Translations under genes and position numbers: made by a program | Assembly: GCA_028284905.1 (NCBI GenBank) | Contig: JANQQU010000037.1 | Span: 1-47,334, forward strand | Reading direction: 5' to 3' | From: Calditrichia bacterium | GTDB lineage: Bacteria > Calditrichota > Calditrichia > RBG-13-44-9 > J075 | Length of the DNA stretch: 47,334 bases | Notes under the pieces: generated by a model | The model's input: only the letters and a program-made list of their open reading frames with translations | Told to the model about the DNA's origin: nothing | Databases searched by the model: none | Shown: positions 1 to 7,817 of the stretch, piece by piece | Numbering within the stretch: the stretch's first letter is position 1 | Layout of the letters: every line of letters begins with the position of its first letter

Positions 1-1
1 T

Positions 2-1660
2 GGTTGGAGTGGTGATTTAAACGGCACATCCAATCAAGCGTCAATAACAATGGACAGCGACAAATCCGTAACTGCAACGTTTACGGAAATTATTCCGGAA
101 TATAACTTAACAGTGTCAGTGGTTGGCGGTGGCTCTGTCGCTGTCGATCCGGACCTTAACGTTTATCCAGCCGGCACAACGGTGACGCTAACTGCTACAC
201 CGCAGCCCGGCTACGAGTTCAGCGGTTGGAGTGGCGATTTAAACGGCACATCCAATCAAGCATCGATAACAATGGACAGCGACAAATCCGTAACTGCAAC
301 GTTTACGGAAATTATTCCGGAATATAACTTAACGGTGTCAGTGGTTGGAGGTGGTTCTGTCGCGGTCAATCCGGACCTTAACGTTTATCCAGCCGGCACA
401 ACGGTGACGCTAACCGCTACACCGCAGCCCGGCTATGAGTTCAGCGGTTGGAGTGGTGATTTAAGCAGTACATCCCATCAAGCATCGATAACAATGGACA
501 GCGACAAATCCGTAACTGCAACGTTTGTAGAAGTGATTCCGCCGGACTATAATTTGACGATAGAAATCGCTGGCAACGGTTCCGTCTCCGTAAACCCTGC
601 CACTGGCCCTTACACGGCCGGGACTGTAGTGACGTTAACGGCAACGCCACAGGATGGATACAAGTTCAGTAGCTGGAGCGGGGATCTGAGCGGTAACGAG
701 AATCCTGCCACAATAACAATGGACAGCGATAAAACTGTTATCGCCACCTTTACACCAATACAAGCACCAACGTATACCTTAACAACAACTGTTAACGGAG
801 CCGGTTCTATTGTATTGGATCCGGATGGAGGCACCTATGATGAGGGAACGGTTGTTACACTGACCGCTCAGCCGCAACCGGGTTATGAATTCAGTGGTTG
901 GAACGGAGATCTATCCGGCAATGCCAATCCTGCGACAATCACAATGGACAGCGACAAATCTGTGACGGCAAATTTTACGGAGGTGATACCGCCGACATAC
1001 AATCTGACAGTTGAAATCGTTGGGAACGGCAGTGTTTCTGTAAATCCGGAAAATGGTCCGTACTTGGCGGGAACGACGGTCACCTTAACCGCGACGCCAC
1101 AGGAGGGATACCAGTTCAGTGGCTGGAGCGGGGATTTGGCCGGCAATACCAATCCGGCCGCATTGCAAATGGATAGCGATAAAACTGTCAGTGCAGTATT
1201 TACAGAAATCCCTCCAACGCAATATGAATTGACTGTTCAGGTTAGTGGTGATGGTGACGTAATGCTGGATCCGGAAGGTGGTATGTATAATGCCGGCCAG
1301 GAAGTGATGATGACTGCAATGCCCCAGGCTGGTTTCGAGTTTATCGGCTGGAGTGGGGATATGAGCGGTAATACCAATCCGGAAATGGCCTATATGACCA
1401 GCAACAAATCCGTGACGGCCACATTTGCCCCAATTCCACCACCACAGTATAATTTAACGGTTGGGGTTGTTGGCGGAGGCACTGTAACACTGGATCCGGC
1501 CGGCGGCACCTACGACGAAGGAACAGTTGTCACCCTGACGGCAACGCCGGATGATGGCTATACATTTCTGCGTTGGGCAGGAAGCTTAAGTGGCACATCC
1601 AGCCCGGCAACGATTACCATGGACGCGCATAAAACCGTGGGTGCCATTTTCGAAGCTATT
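2..1660 (+). repeat. Tandem in-frame 222/225-bp repeat array inside the surface protein gene
   Basis: Eight copies of the Gly/Arg/Ser-Trp codon pair are spaced 222, 222, 225, 225, 225, 225 and 225 bp. The first three units are almost identical at DNA level (differences such as gtcgatccgg/gtcaatccgg), while later units are conserved mainly at protein level. This indicates recent duplication at the upstream side of the array; further copies may continue outside the window. Confidence 0.9.
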
Positions 1661-2674
1661 CCGGTGACCAACATAACCCGGGAAGAAATTGAACTCGGTA
1701 GCTCAACTAACTCATCCAGTGTTAGTACCAGCAGTAACCTTACCGCAGCCGGTGAAGATGTTTATCTGGCAACAGTTTCTATGAATAAATACCAAATAGT
1801 GTCCAGAGTCGACGGACTTGGTCTAAGCTGGGAATTGGTTAAGGAAATTTGCTCCGGTAGAAGCAATAGTGGCGTTTCGGTTTGGGTAGGGCGTGGCACA
1901 GCCAGTCAGAACGGAAGAGTGACTGCCCGTATGCAAGGCCGTGCAGAGAGTGCTGTTATTTCGGTTGTCCGGTATAGTGGTGTTTATCAGGATTATCCGA
2001 TTGGGGCGCGCATCGCGGTAAATACTAATGGCACAAATGGTAGCTGCCTGAACGGTGGTGCCACCAGTGGTTTTGAGAATACAATTAATACGCCGGTAGA
2101 TAACTGTGTGATCTTTAATGCTGTTGCGGTCCGCCATCGAACATTAATACCGGGAACCGGATATGAGAAAATTGTAGAAACATATCGCGGTTCAGGTGGC
2201 AGCACTGCCGGGCTTGCCATACAGGAGCATTTGGCAGCAAATTCCGGAACAATATCAGTTAATGCGGCTCTGGACAATATGGTCGATTGGGCCCATATTG
2301 CACTGGTGCTTATCCCGGACAACCCGGTTGAAGGCGGAACACTGAGTCGAATTGATATGAATTTGAACACCGATGATAATCTGAGAGTGCTTCCGGAAAC
2401 AATTCAGTTGCAGCAAAATTACCCCAATCCATTCAACGGAGGAACAACCATCCAGTATGCATTACCGGAGCAAATGTCTGTTCAACTGAAAATTTATGAT
2501 ACCGCTGGCAGAGAAATTCTCACCCTGGTTAACGAGTCTCAGGATGCCGGTATTTACAGTTATCGTTGGAATGGGCATGCATATAATGGAACTCCGGTAA
2601 GCTCCGGTTTTTATTTTGTTCGACTAACGGCAGGCGCCCATAGCCATGTTAAGAAGATGATTTACCAAAAATAA
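2..2674 (+). CDS. Surface protein with InlB-type repeats and C-terminal sorting tail (5' end outside window)
   Basis: The reading frame is open from the left edge, so the N-terminus lies outside; 891 codons including the stop are visible. It begins with at least seven full tandem beta-repeats of 74-75 residues, each with a 'GWSGDL.G..NPA.ITMDSDK.V.A.F' pattern, as in the Listeria InlB B-repeat/Flg_new families of secreted and cell-wall proteins. The Trp of each unit recurs every 222 or 225 bp (codons at 2, 224, 446, 671, 896, 1121, 1346, 1571). A non-repeat domain of about 220 residues follows (1663-2330), rich in Ser/Thr/Asn, which I do not recognise. The last ~85 residues ('LQQNYPNPFNGGTTIQYALP', then IYD...G, ending KKMIYQK) are a type IX-like sorting tail. 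Probable role: a long extended cell-surface or secreted adhesin; the ligand is unknown. Confidence 0.9.
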   Translation, partial: GWSGDLNGTSNQASITMDSDKSVTATFTEIIPEYNLTVSVVGGGSVAVDPDLNVYPAGTTVTLTATPQPGYEFSGWSGDLNGTSNQASITMDSDKSVTATFTEIIPEYNLTVSVVGGGSVAVNPDLNVYPAGTTVTLTATPQPGYEFSGWSGDLSSTSHQASITMDSDKSVTATFVEVIPPDYNLTIEIAGNGSVSVNPATGPYTAGTVVTLTATPQDGYKFSSWSGDLSGNENPATITMDSDKTVIATFTPIQAPTYTLTTTVNGAGSIVLDPDGGTYDEGTVVTLTAQPQPGYEFSGWNGDLSGNANPATITMDSDKSVTANFTEVIPPTYNLTVEIVGNGSVSVNPENGPYLAGTTVTLTATPQEGYQFSGWSGDLAGNTNPAALQMDSDKTVSAVFTEIPPTQYELTVQVSGDGDVMLDPEGGMYNAGQEVMMTAMPQAGFEFIGWSGDMSGNTNPEMAYMTSNKSVTATFAPIPPPQYNLTVGVVGGGTVTLDPAGGTYDEGTVVTLTATPDDGYTFLRWAGSLSGTSSPATITMDAHKTVGAIFEAIPVTNITREEIELGSSTNSSSVSTSSNLTAAGEDVYLATVSMNKYQIVSRVDGLGLSWELVKEICSGRSNSGVSVWVGRGTASQNGRVTARMQGRAESAVISVVRYSGVYQDYPIGARIAVNTNGTNGSCLNGGATSGFENTINTPVDNCVIFNAVAVRHRTLIPGTGYEKIVETYRGSGGSTAGLAIQEHLAANSGTISVNAALDNMVDWAHIALVLIPDNPVEGGTLSRIDMNLNTDDNLRVLPETIQLQQNYPNPFNGGTTIQYALPEQMSVQLKIYDTAGREILTLVNESQDAGIYSYRWNGHAYNGTPVSSGFYFVRLTAGAHSHVKKMIYQK

Positions 2675-2720
2675 ACCGCGGAACGTTTCTCCCTCCGGAA
2701 TGTTTCGTGTTGACAAAGAT

Positions 2721-2757
2721 AAAAGGCTGTCAATATTTTGGCAGCCTTTTATCTTTT
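2721..2757 (+). terminator. Rho-independent terminator after the repeat surface protein
   Basis: A 9-bp perfect stem (aaaaggctg / cagcctttt, 2721-2729 and 2742-2750) with a 12-nt loop is followed by atctttt. It lies 47 bp after the stop codon at 2674. Confidence 0.75.
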
Positions 2758-2988
2758 AATAAGTTTTCTACCATTATAAAAATGGCCCTAAAATAATAAA
2801 TTTTAACCTTTTCCCTCCTTGGCGTTTGCATAAAAAAATGGTTTTCAGTAATTTCTTTCCAGGTAACATGTATTGTTTCCTGCGAGATGTTAAGGCGATG
2901 TAGATGATGCCTGAAAAATTTCTCGCCAGGTTACAAAAAGCGTGAAAAAATATTCTCCTTGTTCTGGATGCCTAAACCGGGTCGCTCA

Positions 2989-3939
2989 ATGAGCCAATCA
3001 CAAAATGAACGTTTCGCGAAAATCGAGAAAGAAAATCAAGCCCTGGAGAGCAAAGTAGAAGCGCTGTCCAGTGAATTAAGCGAAAAAAACAATATTCTGG
3101 AAAATACATTTTCCGAGCTGAAGCGTATCCAGGACCAGCTCATTATGCAGGAAAGACTGGCATCGTTAGGCGCGTTGACTGCAGGCATTGCCCATGAGAT
3201 AAAAAACCCGCTTAATTTCGTTAATAACTTCGCAGTTCTCAGTGTCGATCTTGCTAAGGAGCTGGAAGAAGAGCTGTCGACTCAGCAGAACAAACTTGAT
3301 GAAGAAGCCTATTCTTACATTCTGGATATTCTGAAAGATATTATATCCAACGCCGCAAAAATTTCCGAGCATGGCGCCCGGGCAGACAGTATTGTCAAGG
3401 GAATGCTTGCCCATTCCCGGGGGAGCCAGGAGGAAATGGAGTTGACCGATTTTAATTACCTGGTAGAGGAATATATTAATCTGGCATACCATGGGATGCG
3501 CGCAAAAGAATCCAGTTTTAATGTGAAAATTGAAAAAGATCTTGATGAGGCAGTTGGGGAGGTCAGCTTAAATCCCCAGGCATTCAGCCGGGTATTGCTC
3601 AATATTGCTAATAATGGATTTTATGCGACTCACTACAAAAACAAACGTGCCGGAAGTGATTATCATCCGGAAATCAGTTTCAGCACGCGCAATTTGGGCG
3701 ATAAAGTTGAGTTGAAGATTCGCGACAACGGTCCGGGCATTCCGGAAGAAGTACGTGCGCAGATTTTCAACCCATTTTTTACCACCAAACCAACCGGCGA
3801 CGGCACCGGGCTTGGGCTTTCCATCAGCTATGATATCGTCACGCAAATGCATGGTGGCGATATTCAGGTTGAAACAGCAGATGGCGAATTTACGGAATTT
3901 ATTATTACCCTTCCGAAAGAACATCTCCCGAAAGACTAA
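2989..3939 (+). CDS. Soluble sensor histidine kinase
   Basis: A 316-residue protein with no membrane segment. Residues ~1-50 are a charged coiled coil; the phosphoacceptor H-box follows ('[17 protein letters not shown]', His about residue 69), then a four-helix dimerisation region and a HATPase_c domain with an N-box (NIANNGFYA), G1 (DNGPGIPEE), F-box ([19 protein letters not shown]) and a C-terminal GG. It lacks PAS, GAF and receiver domains, so it probably gets its signal from a partner protein. No response regulator is adjacent. Three in-frame starts are possible (TTG 2959, ATG 2968, ATG 2989), none with a clear Shine-Dalgarno; I chose ATG 2989 because the coiled coil begins there and the extra ten residues look non-homologous. 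The gene converges on the next gene with a 5-bp gap. Confidence 0.88.
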   Translation: MSQSQNERFAKIEKENQALESKVEALSSELSEKNNILENTFSELKRIQDQLIMQERLASLGALTAGIAHEIKNPLNFVNNFAVLSVDLAKELEEELSTQQNKLDEEAYSYILDILKDIISNAAKISEHGARADSIVKGMLAHSRGSQEEMELTDFNYLVEEYINLAYHGMRAKESSFNVKIEKDLDEAVGEVSLNPQAFSRVLLNIANNGFYATHYKNKRAGSDYHPEISFSTRNLGDKVELKIRDNGPGIPEEVRAQIFNPFFTTKPTGDGTGLGLSISYDIVTQMHGGDIQVETADGEFTEFIITLPKEHLPKD

Positions 3940-3944
3940 TACCG

Positions 3945-4997
3945 CTAGATAACAACTTCCCGTCCGCTTTCGCTGGATTCATAAACAGCGTCGAGAATCT
4001 TTTGCACGGTTAGTGCCTGATCGAGCGTGACGCAAAGTGATTCTTCATCCAGAATTGCATTAATAAAATTGTGAAAGCGGTTTTGATGCGGATAAGTCAG
4101 CTCTGCTGAAGGATTTTGGATAACCTGGTATTCTCTCTCCGTATCGCCAAAACGGTACAGCTCAAGGGGAAATACGCTTGCGCCACCCTCAGATCCATAC
4201 ACTTCCAGATTCATGCGATCCGGTTCTTTCTGGTGCATCGCCCAGGTAACATTCAGGCTAATCATTGCGCCATTTTTCAGGCGGATCATCGCGGAGGCAA
4301 AGTCATCAACATCGAATTTATGTTCACCGCGGTCGGACATTCCCCAGCCGCCTTCACCAATTTTGCGATGGCCAAAAGTACGATATGTTTGCCCGCTAAC
4401 CGATACCGGTTGAAAGTTGTCTGTAATGAACAATGCCAGGTCGAGCATATGCACACCAATGTCCAGCAAGGCGCCACCACCGGCCTTGTCTTTTTCGCAA
4501 AACCAGGTGCCAAAACGGGGAATACCGGCTCGCCGGTAGAGATAGGATTTTGCATGATAAATTTCCCCGAGAGTGCCATTGGCAACCAGTGCCCGGACTG
4601 TTTGCGCCGCTTCCGAGTATCGGAAATTCATGCCGAGTGTAAACAATTTTCCACTGCGCTGCACCGCTGCTGCAACTTGTTCTGCTTCCCGTATGTTGAT
4701 TGCAAAGGGTTTGTCCAGGATGACATGTTTGCCGGCATCAAGCGCGGCAATTGCTAATTCGGCATGAAAGGCATTCGGCACTGCAATATAAACTGCATCA
4801 ACATTCTGATCGGCGAATATGTCTTCCGGGCGGGTATAGCCCTGTGGAATGTCGAATGCTTTTTGTAATTCTTTTAGTCGGTTTTCATTAATATCAAAAG
4901 CAGCAGAAATTTCTGCCCGCCCATGTGCCAATATTTCCCTTGATGCGTGGTGGGCAATCATCCCTGCGCCAACCATTCCAATGCGTACGGATTTCAT
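3945..4997 (-). CDS. Gfo/Idh/MocA family NAD(P)-dependent oxidoreductase
   Basis: 350 residues, usual length for the family. The N-terminal Rossmann fold starts at once (VRIGMVGAGMIA, residues 4-15), followed by the 'DKPFAINIREAEQV' motif (family EKP) near residue 95 and the C-terminal alpha/beta domain with 'GGGALLDIGVHMLDLALF' (~residue 170), which carries the Asp and His usually found at the sugar-binding active site. Such enzymes oxidise or reduce a hydroxyl of a sugar, inositol or similar polyol; the substrate cannot be told here. The start is an ATG with a strong gaggag ribosome site 5-10 nt upstream. No sugar transport gene adjoins it, so pathway context is missing. Confidence 0.9.
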   Translation of the reverse strand: MKSVRIGMVGAGMIAHHASREILAHGRAEISAAFDINENRLKELQKAFDIPQGYTRPEDIFADQNVDAVYIAVPNAFHAELAIAALDAGKHVILDKPFAINIREAEQVAAAVQRSGKLFTLGMNFRYSEAAQTVRALVANGTLGEIYHAKSYLYRRAGIPRFGTWFCEKDKAGGGALLDIGVHMLDLALFITDNFQPVSVSGQTYRTFGHRKIGEGGWGMSDRGEHKFDVDDFASAMIRLKNGAMISLNVTWAMHQKEPDRMNLEVYGSEGGASVFPLELYRFGDTEREYQVIQNPSAELTYPHQNRFHNFINAILDEESLCVTLDQALTVQKILDAVYESSESGREVVI

Positions 4998-5065
4998 ATC
5001 TTCTCCTCAAGTTGCTAACGAATGCTTACTCTCTCTCAAAATTAAATGTGGTGTAATAATCTGGA

Positions 5066-5995
5066 TTAACTCAATAAGCTGTAGGTAATAAGTAGTTGCC
5101 CGTCTTTTTTCCACTGAATCCATCCCTGGCCGGTTTTCTGAAAATCGCCATTCAGCATTTCTACTTGCATCCAGTGCTGCCGGATATTGATGGGACGAAG
5201 GAATTCATAATCGCCGTTAACGATGCTTGCATGAGATAATGGTTTGATACGTACCGGATTATCCTGCCGGGTGATCTGTTCCACGCTATTAATATTCAGC
5301 AGAAATTCCGGCCAGTATTGCATGCCGATTTGTGTTCGATCAAGATAGGCCGTTTGCCCGGTATACTCGTTTACACGAACCTCGATGAAATTCTTGCCAG
5401 CGGATATCGCCCGAATCAGAAGTATACCATAATCCATTTTCAGATGTACGGGGGCAAACCAGGGAGGTGCATAGGAAATATCCGGGCCATATTGGGCTGC
5501 CGCAATGACCAGGCTATCGGCCGGCGTCGATGATGCATTTTTCTGGTAGGGATTATTATAAAAATAAATTACCTGTTGATCGCTGACGTTGGGGGCAGCC
5601 ATGCCTATGCCCATAGGAAATTTTTGCTGATCTCCGGTATTGATCGGTGCATGATGCGCAACAGTGGAGACCGGCGGGGATGCCGGTGGGGAAACCACTG
5701 CTTTCTCTTTCCGGGGGCGAAATTTAAGGTAAAGAATAAGGATGGCTAAAATAACCGCCAATATTTTCACAAGTAAAATCACCAGCTCTTTTTTGAAGAG
5801 ATGGACAATCATAATCGCAGCAATCAGCGCGATAAATGAAGCAATAAATCCGTAGCCAACAACAATCGCTGCCCCGGCAAGTCCCTGGTTTTTAGCCATC
5901 CCGAGGACACTGGCTATTGAAGCGCCGCCGAGAAAGGACACCAATATAGATAGCAGGTAAAGCAGTAAGCTGGACGGTTGGAAAAATTTTTTCAT
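5066..5995 (-). CDS. Membrane protein of unknown function, three N-terminal helices
   Basis: 309 residues. Three hydrophobic segments lie near residues 9-32, 39-66 and 71-90, followed by a basic stretch (KFRPRKEK), a Pro/Ser-rich linker and a polar C-terminal region of about 200 residues rich in aromatic residues and beta-prone sequence, ending in a small WIQWKKDGQL-type unit. The topology suggests a membrane anchor carrying a soluble beta domain. I do not recognise the family. ATG start with a gagg ribosome site 6 nt away. It lies 68 bp from the oxidoreductase and 71 bp from the CNNM gene on the same strand; possible co-transcription. Confidence 0.7.
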   Translation of the reverse strand: MKKFFQPSSLLLYLLSILVSFLGGASIASVLGMAKNQGLAGAAIVVGYGFIASFIALIAAIMIVHLFKKELVILLVKILAVILAILILYLKFRPRKEKAVVSPPASPPVSTVAHHAPINTGDQQKFPMGIGMAAPNVSDQQVIYFYNNPYQKNASSTPADSLVIAAAQYGPDISYAPPWFAPVHLKMDYGILLIRAISAGKNFIEVRVNEYTGQTAYLDRTQIGMQYWPEFLLNINSVEQITRQDNPVRIKPLSHASIVNGDYEFLRPINIRQHWMQVEMLNGDFQKTGQGWIQWKKDGQLLITYSLLS

Positions 5996-6066
5996 ATGAT
6001 CCTCAATACAGATTTAAAAACTTAAGGCTTGCCATTTTTTAGATATAACAGTTGCTCATTTGTGTT

Positions 6067-7110
6067 TCATCCCTGCTGTCTGCCACCTCTTTTTAATGCG
6101 CGTTTGCGGGCCAGCTCCTGTAAATCTACCGCCGGGTCGTTTTCGTCAACGATTTCTGTACCGAGCATTGTTTCCAGTAAATCTTCCAGGGTTACCAGGC
6201 CATCCACGCCTTCATACTCATCGGTAACGATGGCGAGATGCTTTCGGTGCTTGAGAAAGTTAAGCAATACGTTCAGACAATTGGTTGTATCCGGAACGAA
6301 AGTAATTGGATTGAGGAAATCCTTCAGGGATTTATCGGTCTGTTCCTGATTACGGGCGGACTGAATTTCCTGGGCAAGTACGTATCCGATGATATTTTCT
6401 TTATCATCCTCATATATCGGCACCCGGGAAAATCCCTGGCCATCGACTGCATTCGCCGCTTCTTCTATCGATAAACTGGCATTCAGCGAAAATATGACTG
6501 TCCGCGGCGTCATGATTTCCCGAACCTTGCGTTCATCCAGGCTGATCAGATTGTGAACGATATTTCCTTCTTCTTTGGAAATTTCCCCCTCGCGGGTGCC
6601 AAGGCGAACCATTGCGAGAATTTCATCTTCTGTAACAGATTGAGATTTTTGTCCGCGGGTGAGTAAAACCGTGAACTTTTCCGTAACAAAAATAAGTGGG
6701 CGCAGGAGGAATTTCATCACCCGCAATGGCCGGACGATATTGGGCCAATAACTTCGCCAGTGAACGGCACCGATGGTTTTCGGGGCGATTTCCGAGAAGA
6801 ACAAAATTCCCAGGGTAAATGCAATTGAAAACGCCGGCACCAGCGAAGCACCTAAAACGTCGAAGGCATACATCCCGGCAAGGGTTGCCCCGGCAGTATT
6901 AGCGATGGTGTTCAGAATGAGGATAGCGGCAATTGGTTGAGAGATATGCAGCTTCATGTTGATCAATTGCTGCGCCAGCTTTTTTTGGGGATGTTTTTTA
7001 GTGGCGGATTCCAGGGTGCCCATTCGTGATGAATAAAGCACCGACTCAAACAATGAGCAGCTGCCGGAAATGAACAGGGTTAAAAAGACGATGACTACTA
7101 AGGTTGTCAT
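6067..7110 (-). CDS. CNNM/HlyC-CorC-type membrane protein (DUF21 plus CBS pair)
   Basis: 347 residues. Residues ~1-175 form the DUF21/CNNM transmembrane domain (FLTLFISGSCSLFESVLYS, then NTIANTAGATLAGMYAF and FFSEIAPKTIGA), followed by a tandem CBS-domain module (~195-325; 'EIMTPRTVIFSLNASLSIEE', 'GFSRVPIYEDDKENIIGYV', 'HLAIVTDEYEGVDGLVTLED'). Members are proposed Mg2+ or Co2+ efflux/homeostasis proteins with nucleotide-sensing CBS domains. The CorC_HlyC domain (about 80 residues) that normally follows is absent: the protein ends about 20 residues after the second CBS domain in a basic tail (ARKRALKRGGRQQG). ATG start with a gggag site upstream. Confidence 0.88.
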   Translation of the reverse strand: MTTLVVIVFLTLFISGSCSLFESVLYSSRMGTLESATKKHPQKKLAQQLINMKLHISQPIAAILILNTIANTAGATLAGMYAFDVLGASLVPAFSIAFTLGILFFSEIAPKTIGAVHWRSYWPNIVRPLRVMKFLLRPLIFVTEKFTVLLTRGQKSQSVTEDEILAMVRLGTREGEISKEEGNIVHNLISLDERKVREIMTPRTVIFSLNASLSIEEAANAVDGQGFSRVPIYEDDKENIIGYVLAQEIQSARNQEQTDKSLKDFLNPITFVPDTTNCLNVLLNFLKHRKHLAIVTDEYEGVDGLVTLEDLLETMLGTEIVDENDPAVDLQELARKRALKRGGRQQG

Positions 7111-7200
7111 GCAAAAAGCTCCCGATTATATAAACGGATAACAGAAAGCAACCAGGACGCCCGACCCGGTTGTTTCCAAAAATTTTCTGCTGCCGGCTTG

Positions 7201-7611
7201 CTAACCGATGGCAATATCCCGCTTCGATACTTTGATCAATACGACAAATCCAGCCAGCATCTCCACCATGGAAATCAGTAAGAGAATAAAAAAGGTCGGC
7301 TCTGCTGCGCGGGCGGAGATCAGTAATTGAACCAAAAATGCCACGAAGGCCAGTACGGAAAGCATTTGTTCTATCATTGCTACATCGGAAGCATTGGTCG
7401 ATTTTAAAATTTCAATCAGCAAAATGATCAGTGCGAAGGCAATAAAAATATGTCCGTAGGTTAAAGACAACACTGCTTTCGACGGCATCGTAATATTGAA
7501 CATTGTGGTGGACCAGAAGGATTGTCCCGCAGCGCCATTGGTTAAGCCGAGAAAATTATAAAGCACCAGAACAACAGCCATTAACGGGATGGAACGGATT
7601 AATTTGAACAT
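7201..7611 (-). CDS. Small membrane protein of unknown function, four helices
   Basis: 136 residues with four hydrophobic segments (about residues 5-25, 45-67, 80-98 and 104-126) and short polar loops. No motif that I recognise. The first loop contains a Gly/Asn/Ser-rich stretch likely on the periplasmic side. ATG start with a cgagg site 6 nt upstream. It lies 90 bp upstream of the CNNM gene on the same strand; a shared transcript is possible but not shown. Confidence 0.65.
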   Translation of the reverse strand: MFKLIRSIPLMAVVLVLYNFLGLTNGAAGQSFWSTTMFNITMPSKAVLSLTYGHIFIAFALIILLIEILKSTNASDVAMIEQMLSVLAFVAFLVQLLISARAAEPTFFILLLISMVEMLAGFVVLIKVSKRDIAIG

Positions 7612-7751
7612 GAAAACCTCGCAGATCTTGTTAATAATGAGTAATTAAAAAATCCCTCGCCCAATTGACTAAATGCCAATCCAGAAAAGATACCGCACGG
7701 AAATGAAGGGGACAAATGTTTGTTGGAAAAATGGGACCGTTCTCGGTCGTT

Positions 7752-7815
7752 CGTTAATCCGTTATCTGTGTAGAGAAAATTCATGAATTTTCTCTACACA
7801 GATAACGGATTAACG
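7752..7815. repeat. Perfect 64-bp palindrome (hairpin element 1)
   Basis: Positions 7752-7783 are the exact reverse complement of 7784-7815. The centre is tcatga. Its 30-bp core (7769-7798) is identical to that of the palindrome at 10740-10823; the arms consist of ~7-8-bp units (tcgttaa, tccgtta; aacggatt on the other side). It starts 2 bp after the stop of the phosphodiester glycosidase gene, which is transcribed away from 9503 towards it. Confidence 0.95.
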
Positions 7816-7817
7816 GA

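Noticed and set aside
2-1660. Possible CRISPR array from regular ~222-bp repetition
   Set aside because: The repeats are in-frame coding units with no short repeat/spacer alternation; they are protein domain repeats.
2904-2945. Short frame starting ATGATG before the histidine kinase
   Set aside because: Only 13 codons and out of frame with the kinase; no evidence for a frameshifted N-terminus.
7599-7784. 61-codon open frame on the minus strand
   Set aside because: It begins inside palindrome 7752-7815, has no ribosome site and resembles no protein.
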